A stretch of DNA of 64,000 nucleotides from Pyxidicoccus caerfyrddinensis. Its GTDB lineage: Bacteria; Myxococcota; Myxococcia; Myxococcales; Myxococcaceae. Shown piece by piece: positions 62,142-64,000 of this stretch; position 1 is the stretch's first letter, and every line of letters starts with the position of its first letter. Position numbers and translations under genes: made by a program. The notes under the pieces are model-generated. The model ran no database searches and was not told where the DNA came from. It worked only from the letters and a program-made list of their open reading frames with translations. The stretch lies in contig NZ_JAAIYA010000026.1 of assembly GCF_010894405.1 (NCBI RefSeq), forward strand, positions 47,494-111,493, given 5' to 3'.

Positions 62142-62383
62142 GCGGCCGGTTTGTCATGCGGTAGGCGGGGTCGTCAATGCGAGCCGTCGGCGCCCGTGCG
62201 CGGGCGGATGGGGCCCGGGGCGGTGGAAGGGTCCACCCCGCGGCCTCCCGATGATGACGGGCGCCCCTGCTGGACGAGCCGGCGGGCGGCCTCCCGCACG
62301 GGTTCCATGCGCTCCCGCCAGCCGTCGTCTCCGAGAGCGCGTGCGACCTCGGAGGGGGAGCCGGTGGTGCCGCGGGCCCTGGA

Positions 62384-63262
62384 CTACTTCCGGCGACCGC
62401 GGCGCTTGTCTCCAGACTTGCGAGGGCGCTGGCCCGTCTGGGGTGTCGAGGCGGCGGGCGTCTCGGGGCGAGGCTTGGGAGTGCCCGCTTGTCCGCGAGG
62501 CTGCTGTGTCGTCGACGCGGTCCGGGTGTGGCGAGGCTGCGGCAGCACGGGCTCGACCTTCGAATCCGATTGGACGCGGGTCTCGGGCGTGGACTTCGCC
62601 TGGGGGGAGGCCTTCGTGGAGGGAGCGCGCGCCTCGGTGCGGGCCGGCCTGGCGGGCGTGTCCTGTCGAGGGCGCGTGGCTCGCACAGCGGGAGCCGGTG
62701 CGGGCTTCACACCAGCCGCCTCGACGGTTCGTGGAGCTCGCTCCGCGGGCGCGGTCGGCTTCGCGGGAGGCTCGCGCTCGGCCCGGTTCTGCACTTCGAG
62801 CGAGGCCTTCGCGGCCGGAGGCGCCACCGCCGGAACAGGCCGCTCATCCCCGGGCGGCCTGCCGCCACCGCCGCCACGGGCGCGCAGCTCCTCCACCTCG
62901 CGCCGCAGGCGAATCACCTCGGCGGAGAGCTGCGCGTACGAGTCGCGCACGTGCCCGTTGAAGACGCGCTGCCTTCCGAGCGCCTCGTTGATGAACACCT
63001 GGCACGACTTGCGGAAGGCCCACTTGGCCACCAGCACGAGCTGGCCCGCGCCGCCCCGGTGCGTGTGCAGCGGCAGCGCGCGCGTGGCGTCCGCGTTCTC
63101 CTCCAGCGCGTGCAGGTTGAACGTCAGCGGCTCCACCCGCGGCTCCACGCCCTCGGGGGGCACCTCGAGCGGCTCCGACGTGGGGAGGCCGCGCGTGCGC
63201 AGGCGCTCCTCGATTCGGGAGATGAGCTCCCGCGCGGGAATGTCGCGTCCCAAAAGCTTCAT
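62384..63262 (-). CDS. Hypothetical protein: helical N-domain + Pro/Ala/Lys-rich tail
   Basis: 292 residues. The N-terminal ~125 residues are folded-looking and helical (MKLLGRDIPARELISRIEERL, LVLVAKWAFRKSCQVFINEAL), ending in a coiled coil (YAQLSAEVIRLRREVEELRAR). The remaining ~160 residues are a low-complexity, probably disordered region dominated by Pro, Ala, Thr, Lys and Arg, ending in a very basic RKSGDKRRGRRK. No family is recognised. Its ATG overlaps the stop of the GT4 gene (ATGA), so it is translated with it and probably assists glycan assembly. Confidence 0.75.
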   Translation of the reverse strand: MKLLGRDIPARELISRIEERLRTRGLPTSEPLEVPPEGVEPRVEPLTFNLHALEENADATRALPLHTHRGGAGQLVLVAKWAFRKSCQVFINEALGRQRVFNGHVRDSYAQLSAEVIRLRREVEELRARGGGGGRPPGDERPVPAVAPPAAKASLEVQNRAEREPPAKPTAPAERAPRTVEAAGVKPAPAPAVRATRPRQDTPARPARTEARAPSTKASPQAKSTPETRVQSDSKVEPVLPQPRHTRTASTTQQPRGQAGTPKPRPETPAASTPQTGQRPRKSGDKRRGRRK

Positions 63263-64000
63263 TGGCGATTCTCCTCGAGGATGCGCTCCAGCTCCTCACG
63301 GTAGGCCGCCACCACCTGTGGCCAGCCCTGCTTCTTCACGTACGCCAGGCCCTTCTTCCCCAGGGGCGCCCGCTGCTCGCCCACCTCGCGCAGGCCCTGG
63401 ATGAACGACTCCAGGTCCGTATACGTCCGGCCCGCGCCGCTGCGCTCCACCTGGCCCACCAGCACGTCCGAGCGCCCGTTCACCAGCACCGGCGTGCCCT
63501 GCGCGAAGGACTCCAGCGTCAGCAGCGACAGGCTCTCGTACCGGGACGGCACCACCACCGCCAAGGCCCCGGCCAGCGCGTCGTGCTTGTCCTGCTCGTC
63601 GATGCGGCCCAGGTAGCGCACGCCCTCGCCGGACAGCTCCATGTTGGTGTCGCCCGCGAGCACCAGGTCCGGCGCGTCGGCGTACCGCTGCTTCAGCGCG
63701 CGGTGGTACTCGAGCAACTCGCCCACGCCCTTGCCCGGCTCCTGCCGCCCCACGTAGAGCAGGTAGTGCTTGCGGATGCCGTGCTTCTCGCGGAAGCGCG
63801 CGCCGTCCGCCTCGGGCCGGTCCACGCCCACGCCCACCACCCGCGTCCGCGCATGGTCCGGGAAGTACTTCTCGATGATGGTCAGCTCCTCCGGTGTGAG
63901 GCAGAGGAGCGCGCGCGGGCGCTCGAAGACGTCCCGGTACACGCCGAACTTGATGGGTGATTCGTCGTGCGTGGTGGGCACCAGCAGTGCCCGGTCCGCC
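63259..64000 (-). CDS. GT4-family glycosyltransferase (5' end cut)
   Basis: The frame stays open to the window edge, so only the C-terminal ~247 residues are seen. GT-B retaining glycosyltransferase features are clear: LLYVGRQEPGKGVGELLEY (start of the second Rossmann domain), VLAGDTNMELSG, YLGRIDEQDK, and the E-x7-E motif in SRYESLSLLTLESFAQGTPVL that binds the sugar nucleotide. Donor and acceptor are unknown. It starts a minus-strand group with the coiled-coil protein and the GT2 enzyme, probably a surface polysaccharide or O-antigen-type locus. Confidence 0.92.
   Translation of the reverse strand, partial: ADRALLVPTTHDESPIKFGVYRDVFERPRALLCLTPEELTIIEKYFPDHARTRVVGVGVDRPEADGARFREKHGIRKHYLLYVGRQEPGKGVGELLEYHRALKQRYADAPDLVLAGDTNMELSGEGVRYLGRIDEQDKHDALAGALAVVVPSRYESLSLLTLESFAQGTPVLVNGRSDVLVGQVERSGAGRTYTDLESFIQGLREVGEQRAPLGKKGLAYVKKQGWPQVVAAYREELERILEENRQ

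Noticed and set aside
62142..62383. Possible small gene in the 242-bp gap between the GT2 and coiled-coil genes
   Set aside because: Short frames there lack a convincing start, ribosome-binding site or recognisable product.

Overview
The window is about 64 kb of very GC-rich DNA with dense, mostly operon-like coding on both strands, frequent ATGA/TGATG start-stop overlaps and many GTG starts. Gene content and protein style point to a predatory myxobacterium of the Myxococcaceae (Myxococcus-like): a hybrid kinase/NtrC pair resembling M. xanthus HsfB/HsfA, fadIJ, several GGDEF-type proteins, Asp-Ala-Gly-rich small proteins and secreted glycan enzymes. This assignment is inference from protein character and remembered synteny, not from a database search. 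I call 49 protein genes, two of them cut by the window ends. I recognised no rRNA, tRNA, CRISPR array, prophage or insertion sequence.

Layout. 1-5.9 kb: alpha-glucan locus (cut debranching enzyme, outer-membrane barrel, GH13+CBM20 lipoprotein), then hemE. 7-12.5 kb: a membrane zinc-ribbon protein diverging from a radical SAM/SPASM enzyme, then fadIJ behind a clear promoter. 12.6-16.1 kb: GT-C and GT2 glycosyltransferases, a methyltransferase and a ChbG-type deacetylase. 16.2-20.4 kb: a diguanylate cyclase and the HsfB/HsfA-like pair with a near-consensus sigma-54 promoter. 20.4-25.1 kb: rarA, nadK, a DUF218 protein, a 5'-nucleotidase. 25.3-27.3 kb: a second GH13 lipoprotein. 27.3-30.4 kb: a coupled tetR-MFS-coaD-MBL operon. 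30.5-33.0 kb: a hydroxyacid dehydrogenase, apt and a Hod-like cofactor-free dioxygenase homologue. 33.2-41.1 kb: SNF2 helicase, recN, PP2C phosphatase, M23 peptidase, a degenerate GGDEF protein. 41.2-50.6 kb: rlmM-like methyltransferase, secA, rpsB, tsf, pyrH, frr and a pseudo-receiver/degenerate-GGDEF protein. 50.6-54.4 kb: cyaY, sixA, a lipoprotein and a secreted propeller protein. 54.5-58.2 kb: a 1259-residue fused flavin/iron-sulfur oxidoreductase resembling NfnB+NfnA. 58.5-64 kb: methyltransferase, large membrane protein and glycosyltransferases, probably surface glycan synthesis.

How genes fit together. The barrel, surface amylase and cytosolic debrancher could form an alpha-glucan import and breakdown route. 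The HsfB-like kinase and HsfA-like sigma-54 activator overlap translationally and sit behind a sigma-54 promoter with a dyad upstream, suggesting autoregulation. Three GGDEF-type proteins look like an enzyme (16.2 kb), a possible c-di-GMP receptor that keeps the RxxD inhibitory site (49.3 kb) and a dead paralogue (40.4 kb). The translation block shows strong terminator hairpins after secA, rpsB and tsf and a structured rpsB leader. The least ordinary items are the Hod-like protein, the NfnB-NfnA-like fusion, the receptor-like GGDEF protein and the sigma-54 promoter arrangement.
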